DNA of 64,000 nt from Myotis daubentonii (Eukaryota > Chordata > Mammalia > Chiroptera > Vespertilionidae): NCBI RefSeq assembly GCF_963259705.1, contig NC_081861.1, forward strand, positions 107,042,102 to 107,106,101. The letters are read 5' to 3'. Each line of letters starts with the position of its first letter. Position 1 is the first letter of the stretch. This document shows positions 52,293-63,700 of the stretch, piece after piece. The notes beneath the pieces are model-generated. The model did no database searches. It was not told the origin of the DNA and worked only from the letters and a program-made list of their open reading frames with translations. Both the position numbers and the translations under genes were made by a program.

Positions 52293-54787
52293 CATTGATT
52301 TTCTTTTTTAAATTGCTTCATTTAGTCTTCTCTTGAACCTTTCTACTGTATTTTTTTTTACCTTAGCTATTTTTTCCTCAACTCTGTTATTTCTATTTTA
52401 TATTTTTATATATTTTCTGTCTTTGTTAAACTCTCTATTTGTTCATCCATTGTTGTCCTGAGCTCAATGAGCATCTTTATGATGAATATTATTTTTATAT
52501 TTTGATCAGAACAATCAAACATTTCCATTTTATTGATACCTTTTCCTGACATTTTGTCTTATTTTTTTGTTTGTTTTGTGTTTTTCCTTTTGGAATGTTT
52601 TTCTTTGTTTTGTATTTTCATTGACTCTGTGTTGGTTACTATGTGTGTAGGAGATTAACCTAATCATTTGGTCCTATCCTTGTTTTTGGTTGTTTCTCAA
52701 TCTTTTGTGATTTTTCAAGCAATCATTTCTATTTTTTGTAACTTCCAGTATTTGAGGATGTGCTAAGATTTGTCAGTGTCCCCAAGGTGAATATCTGTTA
52801 GCAGCTAGACCTTCAGGCTAATTGAAAGCCAGACTATCAGGTAACTTCTTTTAAAATATTCAAGTATACCTCTTTCAAAGGAAGACTAGAAGATGGCCAT
52901 TTTTATCTGCTTCCTCTGAGCTGAATCTTGGGATAACAGCTAGTTAAGAACTGTTCCTTTCTTTGTTATGATCCTGTTGAACTTATGAATATAAGCCTTG
53001 CTATTCACCTGAGACAGGTTATCAAGGTAACTGTCCTCTGGGTGGCAGACACAAAAGCTGGGATTCCAGACATGTACACAAGGTCCTTTATCAGAGATAC
53101 TAAAACATGGGGTGGGTCAGAGGGAAAGCACAAAGATATTATCTACCACCCTCCTTGGTCTCTGAAGAGGATTGTAGTTGACTCCTTGTGTGTTTAATTA
53201 GAAGCCTGCCCTCAGGCCACAGCTATAAAGATAAGCTAATGGAAACTCTGGGAGTGTTTCAGCGTGCTGTCACTGTGCTGGGTTGTGGTAATGTATAGCC
53301 TGTTAAGAACTGTTTCTCCATTTGTAACAATACCTGCTGGACACCGGGGCCTGGCAATCAACAGGTCTACCATTTGTGGCAGCTACAAAAAATGGGGTGC
53401 CAGACTAGTGAATTAATTCTGCCTTGGGAGATGCTAGTGACCTTAAGCAAGGCTTAGAGAGAGTGCAAGATGGTGCTCACTGACCCTGTCTCAGAGAGTA
53501 CCTCAGTACATCCCTAGATATGTGTCAAAGCAGAAGCTTGCCTCTCAGGTCAAAGCTCGAAGGCAAGTAAATAGGCCTTTGTCACAGAAAGACTGGGTGT
53601 ATGTCTTAGTTGACTGTCTCTGACCTGTCCCCTGGGGATTGTAGCCAGTCAAGTGCTGTTTCTCCATTTGTTATAGTCCCATGGGACCCATGATCACAAA
53701 CCCCACTGGCCACCAAAGCTGAGTGATCAATGCTCATCCTTTGGGTGACAGCCACATAAAACAGGGACACCAAACATAAAAACCAGGGCACCAGACATGT
53801 GTGTAAGCTCTCCTCCGGAAGGCATGTATGGTTTTGGATGTGGCAGGGGGAGAATGTGAAGATAGCATCTATCTTCTGAGGACTATGGAAAGGATTACAA
53901 TCTGCCCTTAGATGTGTCTTTAATCAGAAGTCACCCCCTCATGCCACAGCTATGTAGAAAAGCTAATAGGCCTATTTCACAGAAAGAATGGGTATCCCAG
54001 TATGTTACCTTTCTGTTGTGTCCTGGGGGTGGTCACTAGTTAAGAACTGTTTTGGTTTTACTTTGTGGTGTATTTTTTTTTCATTTTTTTGTAGTCCTTT
54101 GGGGCCCATGAGCATGTGGAACCCATTTGCCCTGAGTGGCAGCCACATATTTTGAGGTTCTAGATGAGTTCATAAGATCCTTTCTGAGAGATACCAGTGA
54201 CCTAGTTTGAAGCAGAGGGAGAGCAAGAGATGGCACTCACCAGCCTCTTTCTTTGTAGAGAATTTAAGTAGGCCCCTAGATGTGTGTCAAATTAAATGCC
54301 TATCCTTAAGGCTGATGCTTTAAGATAAATAAACAAGCCTCTTTCACGGAAATTCTGGCAACATTTCAGTTGGCTGTGTCTGTTCTGTACCTTGGGGTGG
54401 GTGAGTCCATACCAACTCTTTAAGACTATTTCTCAGTTTGCTATAACATTGTGGATCTCTTGGATGCAAACTTTATTGGCTTTCAGAGGTAGGTGTTTTG
54501 GGGGCTTGTCTCTCTCAATTGTAGGTCTTAATAGTTGGAGCCTTGGTGTGGGATTCAAAACCTTCACTCTTCATGAAGAAGTTTGGAGTTGTGAGCTCCC
54601 TCAGGATTATGGATTGCCACAGTGGGGTGAGGATTTATGTCAAAATTGTGTCAGAGCCTTTCAAACCCTCTTTGAGTGTGTAGGACCTGCTCAGCTAGTG
54701 TTTTTCAGAGTTGGTTTGTGTGCCAGCTGTAGGTTTAGTGTGTCCATGAGAGGAGGTGATTTCAAGACCCTCCTACATTACCATCTT
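52293..54787 (-). mobile_element. Old L1 5' region with tandem 5'UTR monomers
   Basis: 52310-52790 continues the minus L1 interrupted by the HAL1-like element. From ~52800 leftover ORF gives way to repeated units: TTAAGAACTGTT-type landmarks lie at ~52943, 53302, 53650, 54040 and 54420 (spacing 348-390 bp). Each unit also has CAGGC(C/T)ACAGCTAT-like, GGCAG(A/C)CACA-like and GACATGT-like blocks. The 5' terminus (CAAGATGGTAATG on minus) is at ~55625, beyond a younger L1. Confidence 0.78.
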
Positions 54788-55608
54788 TTTTTTAATTGTT
54801 TTATTTCTTAAAGTATTACAAAGGGTATTACATATGTGTCCTTTTTTTCCCCCCGCCTTGACAATCCCCTGGCCTCCCCTACCCCCCAGTGTCTTATGTC
54901 CATTGGTTATGTTTATATGCATGCATATAAGTCCTTCAGTTGATCTCTTACCCCCCTCCCTCTTGCCTCCCAATCCTCCCCGGCCTTCCCGCTGCAGTTT
55001 GACAATCTGTTTGAGGGCATCTCTGCCTCTGTATCTATTATTGTTCATAAGTTTATAATGGTCTTTATTGTCCAGAAATGAGTGAGATCATGTGGTATTT
55101 TTCCTTCATTGACTGGCTTATTTCACTTAGCATAATGGTCTCCAGTTCCATCCATGCCGTTGCAAATGGTAAGAGTTCCTTCATTTTTACAGCAGCATAG
55201 TATTCCATCGTGTAATTGTACCACAGTTTTCTAATCCATTCATCTACTGATGGACACTTAGGCTGTTTCCAGATCTTAGCTATGGTGAATTGTGCTGCTA
55301 TGAACATAGGGGTGCATATATCCTTTCTGATTGGTGTTTCTGGTTTCTTGGGATATATTCCTAGAAGTGGGATCACAGGGTCAAATGGGAGTTCCATTTT
55401 CAGTTTTTTGAGGAAACTCCATACTGTCTTCCATAGTGGCTGCACCAGTCTGCATTCCCACCAGCAGTGCACAAGTGTTCCTTTTTCTCCACATCCTCTC
55501 CAGCACTTGTCGTTTGTTGATTTGTTGATGATAGCCATTCTGACAGGTGTGAGATGGTACCTCATTGTTGTTTTGATTTGCATCTCTCAGATGATTAGTG
55601 ACTTTGAG
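54788..55608 (-). mobile_element. 5'-truncated young L1 with 12-bp TSD
   Basis: 821 bp: 3'UTR (ATTACATATGTGTCC, GCATGCATATAAGTCC) then the ORF2 C-terminus. CATTACCATCTT flanks it perfectly at 54776-54787 and 55609-55620. The insertion splits the 5' end of the older monomer-bearing L1. The T run at 54786-54793 is its poly(A) tail on minus. Confidence 0.94.
55065..55583 (-). pseudogene. L1 ORF2p C-terminal fragment, 172 codons, frame open
   Basis: Open from [17 protein letters not shown] through the C-terminal zinc-knuckle-like motif ([18 protein letters not shown], a C-x3-C-x7-H-x4-C pattern) to [37 protein letters not shown] and [14 protein letters not shown]. In full ORF2p this region contributes to nucleic-acid binding. 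Endonuclease and reverse transcriptase are absent because of 5' truncation, so it cannot act. The open frame implies a young insertion. Confidence 0.92.
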
Positions 55609-55639
55609 CATTACCATCTTGAAACAAAACTTCTGTGTT

Positions 55640-56683
55640 TTCTTTTGTAATGTAGATATTTCCCTTTAAGAATCATAGTTTTCAGTGTTCTTTGTTAATA
55701 TTCATTATTGAAATCGGGTTATCTATATACTATTAGCATAAATGAATATTGAGAACACAATTTACCCCATTCAGAAATCTGAAAGACTTTTGCAGTGTTT
55801 AATTCCAAATAGCCCTCCCTAAATAGATGACATTTGAACCTCATTCAGTTTAGAAGCAAATATATCTAGTATTATCTCACAAAAAATAAAACCACATTAA
55901 AAAACTCAAGAAACGAAAAGTAAAACTTTTGATAGATTTGTAGTTACTCATGGTGTGATAGTTGAACTCCCCCTTCTCATGCCCTTATTTTGGTCTGTGG
56001 CACAAATTTAAATTTAATGTTTTCAACCAATAAACAGATATTTATTAACTACTAATTGTATATAATGCTTGGTGCTATGGGGCGATACCATGAGGTATAT
56101 AAATCACAACCCTAGTCACAAGGCATATATGCTGGGTAGATAAGCATTAAGAGATGAAAATAAAACTAACAGCTTATAGCTAAAGATTGTATATAATGAG
56201 TGTTAATTACAATATTAAGAGCTCAGTATCAAGACTACTAGCTGCAGAGCACTACTAGCTTATAACGCAACTCTATGTCAATTATAAGTTGCCCCATCTG
56301 GGCAGAAAATTAGAAAAAAAATGGGGCTCTCCCTCTTAGACACAGCTTAGAAAACTGACTGTGCCTTTAGATGAAGGAATTGGGGGAGGGCCCTTTCTTC
56401 CAAAGGGCATACAATTTCACATCAGGGACCATAGCTTTAAAGGCAGAGTGCTGCTGAATTTTAGTCCCCATTTGATGTCTGGTCACCTTTGCACAAATTC
56501 AAAACCATAGGCTATGACCTCGTGCTTCTTGTGGGTTTATGGAGTGGCAAAGATACTTCAGAATAATCTACAAAAGTGTTTACTTTATTTCCTATTTATT
56601 TATCATTTTTTAGTTAAGGGTTAATGGAAAAAGTGAAAAAAATGAAACAATGAAAAAGAGGTCTAATTATTACGTGGTTTCTG
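55640..56683. other. Unassigned sequence, possible L2/MIR-like fragment
   Basis: 56025-56120 (ACAGATATTTATTAACTACT, ATAATGCTTGGTGCTATGGG) resembles the CAGGCACTGTGCTAGG region of ancient L2/MIR-type repeats. The rest is unassigned. Confidence 0.4.
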
Positions 56684-56885
56684 GCCCTGGCCTGTGTGGC
56701 TTAGTTGGTTGAACATCATCCTGTGCACTGAAAGTTTGCCAGTTCAATTCCTAGTCAGGGTATATGCTCAGGTTTGTTTGCAGAAAGCAGCCAATTAATG
56801 TTTCACCCTCACATTCATGTTCTCTCTCTCTCTCTCCCTCTCCTTCCTCTCTCTCTAAATATCAATACAAATATTTCTTTAAAAA
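56684..56885 (+). mobile_element. Older tRNA-derived SINE (VES-like)
   Basis: Head GCCCTGGCCTGTGTGGCTTAG, B-box-like AGTTCAATTCCTAG, CT-rich tail and ATCAATACAAATATTTC. Diverged. Its 3' end abuts the TTAA of a piggyBac-like element. Confidence 0.75.
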
Positions 56886-56894
56886 CATTATTAA

Positions 56895-57057
56895 CACTAG
56901 ATTTCCCAAGGAAGTCATTTTGACTGCTTTTTAATTTCAATTAGAAAAACAATTATGTATATAAGGACACAATGTCTTAGAATTTTGTGACTTTTTGTAC
57001 AACATATAAATGCGTTTATTAATAATTGTAGTTACCTCCCCCCTCCTTCATTTCCAG

Positions 57058-57100
<43 letters not shown>

Positions 57101-57108
57101 GTATTCCA

Positions 57109-57164
<56 letters not shown>

Positions 57165-57654
57165 CAGTATATATATATATAAAATATGTGTGTGTGTTAT
57201 ACCTATATTGCCCAAAAACAGTCATTTTGACTGCTTAGGGAAATTTTAAATATTTAAATAATCAAATGACTCTTAATATTGAGTTGAGTAAATTTCTTAT
57301 ATGACCAGTTCGACTCTGTATTGAAATAACAGTTTTCATTTTTTTTCAATTACCGTCACATGATAGCATACAAGTACATGATAAATTGTCGATACTTGAT
57401 AAGTTGCAGTTGCTCAATAAGCTAAACTAGTACTTGTTATTCGAATCTTTATGCAGTGATACTTGTTCTAATAAGTTGTTTATTTTATTTCTTTTGCGCC
57501 CTAAATTCATGAAAGAAATGTCGAATACAAGTGAGTTATTGGAAAAGCTAAGGAACATAAGTGAAGAGTGCTCCGATATTATTCTTTCACAATGCAGTCA
57601 TTTTGACTGCTTTTGGGCAATATAGGTATATACTAAGTTTCAGTCTTTCTAGTG
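56895..57654. mobile_element. piggyBac-like non-autonomous element, 760 bp
   Basis: Flanked by TTAA at 56891-56894 and 57655-57658, the obligatory piggyBac target. Ends are CACTAGATTTCCC and (reverse) CACTAGAAAGAC. The quasi-palindrome AGTCATTTTGACTGC occurs three times (~56912, ~57215, ~57588). CCTATATTGCCCAAAAACAG at ~57199 is inverted at the right end (TTTTGGGCAATATAGG, ~57611-57626). The 63-aa frame at 57434-57625 is too short to be a transposase. Two microsatellites have expanded inside. It may be a nest of two related copies. Confidence 0.72.
57057..57192. repeat. (CA)n and (TA)n compound microsatellite
   Basis: CA ~57063-57092, then TA with ATTCCAGTATAT interruptions, and a short GT run after. 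Located in the left half of the piggyBac-like element. Confidence 0.93.
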
Positions 57655-57658
57655 TTAA

Positions 57659-58680
57659 GTGGTTTCTACATTAGTGAAAGAATAGAAACTGTGGGCTAAA
57701 ATGGGATTAGAGTGCTATCTGTGCCTATGCATTAGAGTCAAGAGTAAATCAAATCTGCTTGTTAGACATAAATCAAAGATCTTTGGTATGGTGCCTGCAT
57801 TCAAGGTACTTTTAAAAGAGTTGTTTCCTTATTTTCTCTTGAATTTGTTTAGAGGCATAGTTTTAAAAATGTATATAATATTTTAACATTAGACTGGATT
57901 TTGGTTGTGAAAAACAACTATGAGCTAGTTTCCTGTATGAGGATATATAAACCTTACAGAACAGAAATTGAGAATAAATTATTAGCATTTGTGACATTGA
58001 AGCCTAGATAATGAATTTTCTTTCTGGGTATGATGTTCTGTGGGCTGATCAGACTGCACTGAGAGTCTGTCAGACTGTATTGAGAACATCCTGATAGACA
58101 TCTCAATTCTTCCTGTTGCATTTCAGGCAAATACAGTGGGAAATTTTCTTACAGAATTCTTGGAGTTTACAGTGACAGCTGTTATAGAAATTGTTGGTGT
58201 AAGTGGTTCATAGCAAAGCTAAAGTGCAGTGGCAATTTAATACTGCCAGCTTGAGACTAGCAAAACTCAGCTCATTTGAGACACAAAGTGTTATTTCATT
58301 GTAATTCACCTTCATAAGGCGGAAAATTACTACTACCTATATACTGACTGGTTCTTATCTAGCATTTTTCAAAACTGATTGAGGATTTTTTCCTCAAACC
58401 AACAGCAAGATGTATGTGAAATATGTATATCTCATGACCTTTAATAAGGTCATAAGCTCCCCCTAAGACTATGGAACACATATCTCAATAATATATGAGG
58501 TTAGAGAGATCTACTGTTTACAAATATTTAGTTTGATCTAAGACTTGATGTATACTGGTGCTTTGTTCTAATTGTTAGACTTTCAGTGGGCATGCTATCT
58601 TTATTGAAATAGTTCTCTATTCCTTTGGAATAATCTTCTGTTAGTCCCTGCATGACTCATCAGCAGTTAATACAGTCCTT
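57659..58680. other. Unassigned non-coding sequence
   Basis: About 1 kb without a recognised repeat family or gene. Confidence 0.5.
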
Positions 58681-58693
58681 AACAATATGATAG

Positions 58694-58902
58694 CCATAAC
58701 TGGTTTGCCTCAGTGGGTAGAGCGTTGGCCTGTGGACTGAAGGGTCCCAGGTTCGATTCTGGTCAAGGGCATGTACCTTGGTTGCAGGCACATCCCCAGT
58801 AGGGGGTGTGCAGAAGGCAGCTGATCAATGTTTCTCTCTCATCAATGTTTCTAACTTTCTATCCCTCTCTGTAAAAAAATCAATAAAATATATTTTTAAA
58901 AA
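58694..58902 (+). mobile_element. Young VES-type SINE with 13-bp TSD
   Basis: Head GCCATAACTGGTTTGCCTCA, B-box GGTTCGATTCTGG, tail AATCAATAAAATATATTT. AACAATATGATAG (58681-58693) and AACAATATGGTAG (58903-58915) match at 12 of 13. Confidence 0.94.
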
Positions 58903-59162
58903 AACAATATGGTAGGTGATGAGTCCATGTATGCTGCTTGGTTCGTCAATACAGTAATACACACTAAAGGCAGATGTGTAGTGTAGTATCTCTCCTAGTT
59001 CAGACAAGCTCATGACTTCAGTTGATTTTCAGTTGGATAGTTTCTAGTACTACCAATAATGGCACATATACCTTGAACTTTTCTATGGGTGTTAACTTTT
59101 CATTCCTATGGAAATTTACTTTTTAGGACAAAATTACCATCCAAATATCCAAGAACATAGCC

Positions 59163-59395
59163 ATTGTTTCTCAAGAGGTATGTTATTGATATTTTGGGAG
59201 ATATGTGGGCATAGTGGGGGTATAGTTATTACTTGTGAGGGACTGCCCCGAACAGTGCAGGAAGTTTAACATGCTTGACTTTTTCCACTAAATATCAATA
59301 GTGCTCTTCATTTGTTTCAATAACCAAAGATACTCCTAAATATTTCCATACTACACAGGGGGAATTGAGGAATGCTTCTTGTTGAGATCCACTGA
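59163..59395 (+). mobile_element. MER20-type hAT-Charlie MITE
   Basis: Ordered blocks: TTGTTTCTCAAGAGGTATGT, ATTGATATTTTGGGAGATAT, GGGACTGCCCCGAACAGTGC, AGGAAGTTTAACATGC, CACTAAATATCAATAGTGCT, CAATAACCAAAGATACTCCT and GGGGGAATTGAGGAATGC. Typical MER20 layout, moderately diverged. Confidence 0.82.
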
Positions 59396-59906
59396 GTCAG
59401 TGATGCAGTATTTTCTTTTGACTTCCATTTATGGAAGTATCTACTATGTTCTATAACCATTCTAGGAGTAAAGAAGAGTACAAAGATTAATTTATGGATA
59501 CTTCATAATTTCCACTATGTTTCAGACTAGTAAAGAATCACTATATGATAGCAAATAATTACAACATATGAAAGCTATATGTGAAAAGAGTGAGAGAAAC
59601 ACAAAAGAAACTGAGATTAACAGACATTTGAAGAAGACATAGGATTTCAAGTGAGTGGTGATTTGGAATACTTAGGGTGTGAAGCATAGCATATCAAAAG
59701 TAGAGGCATGAGATAATTTAGGATGTTTACAGGAATGTGAATAGTTTGGTTTATTTGAATAGACAGTTTCTGTATGGAAGTAATTTGAAATGTAGCCATG
59801 TTATGAAAGACCCTGAGATTAAATTTATTGTAGGTGATATTTTGTACAGTGGAGAGCGTTTTAAGGCTTTCATTTAAGGAAGGGTAATGAGTCAGAACAC
59901 TGAGGC
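59396..59906. other. Unassigned sequence
   Basis: About 500 bp, possibly an ancient L2/MIR-like remnant at 59430-59470 (ATCTACTATGTTCTATAACC). Not assignable. Confidence 0.35.
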
Positions 59907-59916
59907 AATTAATTTT

Positions 59917-60132
59917 TTTTATTTTTTTATTTTTATTGTTTTCAGAGAGGGAGAGGGAGAGGGGGAGAAATATAGAAACATCAATGATGAGAATCATTGA
60001 TTGTCTGCCTCCTGCATACCCCCTACTTGCGATCGAGCCCACAACCCCGGCATGTGCCCTTGACCAGAATCAAACCCACGACCTTTAGTCCGCAGACCAG
60101 TGTTTTATCCACTGAGCTAAACTGTCTAGGGT
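59917..60132 (-). mobile_element. VES-type SINE with 10-bp TSD
   Basis: Minus head ACAGTTTAGCTCAGTGGATA, body GGGCACATGCCGGGG..., tail at the left with poly-T. AATTAATTTT flanks at 59907-59916 and 60133-60142. Confidence 0.9.
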
Positions 60133-60157
60133 AATTAATTTTAAAGAAATTTTTCAT

Positions 60158-60365
60158 TGGGCCGTGGCAGGGTAGCTCAATTGATTAGAGTGTCATCCCA
60201 ACAGACCAAGGTTGTGAGTTCAATTCCCAGTCATGATACATAAAAGAATAAACCAATGAATGCATAAATAAGTGAAATAATAAATCAATGTTTCCCTCTT
60301 CCTCTGTCCCTTTTCCCCTCTCTCTAAAAACAAGTTAATTAGTTAATTAATTAATTAAATATTTT
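60158..60365 (+). mobile_element. tRNA-derived SINE of a second, older type
   Basis: Head GCCGTGGCAGGGTAGCTCAA with B-box-like GTGAGTTCAATTCCCAG, then AATAAACCAATGAATGCATA and a CT-rich part with a (TTAA)n tail. The body differs from the common VES copies, suggesting another subfamily. Confidence 0.75.
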
Positions 60366-61040
60366 AATTACATTTATGGGGGTGACAGTTAATACAATTA
60401 TATAGGTTTTAAGTGTATAATTTTATGACACATCATCTTTATACTGCATTGTGTGCCCACCACAAAAAGACAAATCTTTTGTCACCTTATATTTGACCCC
60501 CTTTACCCTTTACTAAGCCTCTGAACCCCTTACCTCTGGTAACCACCATACTGTTGTCTGTTTCTATGAGTTTTTGTTTGTTTTTCTTGCTTATTCATTT
60601 GTTGTTTTCAGTTTTATATCCCACATATGAATGAAATTATATGGTTCTTAACTTTTTCTGTCTGACTTGTTTCATTCTCAAGATCCATCTATGTTGTCAC
60701 AAAATTACATTGTGTATATGTACCACATATTTATCTAATCATCTACTAAAAGATACTGCAGTTGTTTCCATGTCTTGGCCACTGTGAATAATGCTGCAAT
60801 AAACATAGGACTGCATATATCTTTGCAAATAAATGTTTTAAAAGTTTTGAGTAGATACCCAGAAGATGGGTTACTGGGTAATATGGTAACTTTATTCTTA
60901 ATTTTTTGAGGAATCTCCATACTATCTTCCATAGTGGAAGATACCAGTTTACATTTCCATTGACAGTGAATGTGGGTTCTTTTTTCTCCACAACCTCTCC
61001 AACACTTGTTATTTCTTGTCTTGTTAATAACATTCATTCG
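60366..61040 (-). mobile_element. Old L1 3' end
   Basis: Antisense 3'UTR (TTACATTTATGGGGGTGACA, CTGCATTGTGTGCCCACCAC, ACCTCTGGTAACCACCATAC) and ORF2 C-terminus (60735-61033; minus frames contain KTWKQLQYLL and FIAALFTVA). Same subfamily as 30740-31208. Frames broken. Confidence 0.82.
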
Positions 61041-61937
61041 AAAAGACAAATATGTAGATAAAAACAGTAGATTTATGTAGTGCAATCATAAAAACAGAAT
61101 GAAAAAAAAACTTTTTCCTGCTTAGGCAGTGACAAGCCAGCCAATGGCCAACTACATTGGTTTGAAAAAAAATAAGGAAAATATATTTTCTTTCAGCAAA
61201 GTGTAGCAAATCATTTCTGCCCCCCGCAAAACCTCCTTCACCCTCAACACTCACACCAAAGTTGTCTGCCTGCTCTCTACCCATGAGTCTATCTCTATTT
61301 TGTTTAGGTAGAAAAGAAGAGGACATTAGATATTTGTTTATTAAAATATAATCTTATTGTAATACCCTGTTTTTCAATGAAAATATATTTTAAAATATAT
61401 TACAGAATGTCTCAAAACTGTTAAAAATTGAAGCAGTATGTGTATGGATAAGAGTGAGGTAAAGTATTGGGTGGCATTGTATAATTCTCCAGCTGGCAGT
61501 AGATGAGGAATGGAAGTAAAAAGGCCCTAAGACCAACTTTTCTTAATTTATAATCCAATCTATGATCTGTTTTGAAAATTGTTCATGTTGAGACAAAGGG
61601 ACAAAACGGTATATCCTAAGCACCAACAAAATTGAATCTCTATTTTTTTATCCATGGAATTTTCAATGTTTTAATATTTTGATCCTTCATCCACTTTTGT
61701 GACTCATTTATGTAAACATTATAAATCAAATTCCCCACCTCGCCTCATCATTTGACATTGATAAATTATTCATTTTTTAGCATTCTTAGAAACATCTTTA
61801 TTACAAGTGTTCTTAAATACTTCACTACATGCATTTCAGAATGTGTAGCTACCATTTTCAAAGATATTACACTATTCTCAAAGTAGTATGTAAGTAGAAG
61901 ACACTTGATAATTTAAATAGCAACATAAGCTTTGGGA
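61041..61937. other. Unassigned, with an L1 3'UTR-like scrap
   Basis: 61255-61310 (GTCTGCCTGCTCTCTACCCA, GAGTCTATCTCTATTTTGTT) resembles the antisense L1 3'UTR also seen at 14805-14850. The rest is AT-rich and unassigned. Confidence 0.4.
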
Positions 61938-62694
61938 TACAAAGTAAAACTACAAATGAGATATCACCTTATGCCTTCTAAAATGGCTACCATCAATAAA
62001 TCAACAAACAAGTGCTGCCGAGGATGTGGGGAAAAAGGAACACTAGTACACTGCTGGTGGGAATGCAGACTGGTGCAGCCACGGTAGAAAACAGTGTGAA
62101 GTGTCCTCAGAAAATTAAAAATGGAACTGCTGTTGGACCCAACAATCTCACTTCTGGGAATATATCCTAAGAATCCAGAAACACCAATCAGAAAATGTAT
62201 ATGCACCCTGATGTTAGTAACAGCATTATTTACAATACCTAAGATCTGGAAATAGTCCAAGTGCCCAACAGTAGATGAGAGGATAAAAAAGCTGTGGTAT
62301 ATTTACACAATGGAATATTATGCAGCTGTAAAAAAAGAAGGATCTCTAACCTTTTGAGACAGTATGGAGGGACCTGGATATTATTATGTTAAGCACAATA
62401 AGTAAGTCAGAGAAAGACAAATATCATATGATCTCACTTATATGTGGATTCTAATGTAGAAAATAAATGAATAACCAAAATAGGTCCAGAGACATGTTAG
62501 AATGGAACAGTCTGACAGAGCTCAGAGGGGAGGGGGGAGAAATGATGGGAAGAGATTTAAAAAAGAACTTATATGCATATATACATAGCCCATGGGCACA
62601 GACAGTAGTGTGTTGAAGGCCTGGAGTGGGGGTGGGGGCTGGGTGGAGAGGGGCAAAGAGGGAAAATGGAGGACATCTGTAATACTCTCAACAA
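61938..62694 (+). mobile_element. 5'-truncated young L1 3' end
   Basis: Sense ORF2 C-terminus (TGCTGCCGAGGATGTGGGGA, CACTGCTGGTGGGAATGCAG; antisense 98-aa frame is a shadow) then the bat L1 3'UTR (TCTGACAGAGCTCAGAGGGG, ATGCATATATACATAGCCCA, GGAGGACATCTGTAATACTC). It lacks its A tail because a Helitron begins at the final CAACAA. Several indels in ORF2. Confidence 0.9.
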
Positions 62695-63039
62695 TCCTAT
62701 ACTAATAAAAGAGAAAAATGGTAATTGGCGTACGACAGATACCTTTTTCATTGGCTAATCAGTGAGATATGCAAATTAACTGTCAGCCAAGATGGCGGCT
62801 GGCAGCCAGGCAGCTGAGAATAGGAGGCTTGGTTGCCCCAGCGATGGAGAAAGTCAAGGATCCCCCCAGCTGCGGGGCTCTGAGCTCCTGAAGCAACAAC
62901 TCCAAAAGATACAATGTTTCAATTATAGAAGCTAAAAGATGGCGGTTAATTTGCATACTCAGGCTCCAAGCAGAGCGAAGCCAAACAGCCCTGAAGCAGC
63001 AGGGCAGAGAGGCCTCAGGGCCTGGGATCAGCAGAGCCT

Positions 63040-63700
63040 AGAGGCCCCCCAGCCCCGGTTATCATCCGAGCCGAGAGGCCTCCCGGCCCCGCGATCAGCG
63101 GAGTCGGAGGCCCCGCGATCAGTGGATCCGAGAGGCCTCCCGGCCCCAGTGATCAGCGGATCCGAGAGGCCTCCCGGCCCAGGTGATCAGCGGAGTCGAG
63201 AGGCCTCCCGGCCCGGTGATCAGCCAAGAGGCCTCCCGGCCCCAGTGATCAGCGGAGCCGAGAGGCCTCCCAGCCCAGGTGATCAGCAGAGTCGAGAGGC
63301 CTCCCAGCCCAGGTGATCAGCGGAGTCCAGGTGATCAGCGGAGCTGAGAGGCCTCCCAGCCCCGGTGATCAGCGGAGTCGAGAGGCCTTCCAGCCCAGGT
63401 GATCAGCGGAGCCAAGAGGCCTCCCAGCCCCGGTGATCAGCCGAGTGGCCTCCCGGCCCGCTCCTGGCCCCGTGATTAGCGGAGTCGGAGGCCCCGCGAT
63501 CAGCGGAGCCGAGAGGCCTCCCAGCCCTGGTGATCAGCGGAGCCCAGAGGCCTCCCGGACCCATGATCAGCAGAGCCGAGAGGCCTCCCAGCCAGGTTAT
63601 CAGCAGCCGAGAGGCCTCCAGGCCAGGGATCAGGGGAGCCGAGAGGCGTCCTGGCCCTGGGATCAGCAGAGCAGCGAGGCCTCCCAGCACTGGGATCAGT
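63040..63700. repeat. GC-rich minisatellite, ~34-bp unit, about 20 copies
   Basis: Unit approximates GAGAGGCCTCCCGGCCCC followed by GGTGATCAGCGGAGCC. Units range from ~20 to 60 bp because of internal deletions. The TGATCAGCGGA core (or variant) recurs throughout. Part of the right Helitron. Confidence 0.92.

Noticed and set aside
63040..63700. CRISPR-like regular repeats
   Set aside because: Units are direct tandem repeats without unique spacers, in a mammalian transposon; same reasoning for the 20-bp array at 28005-28384.
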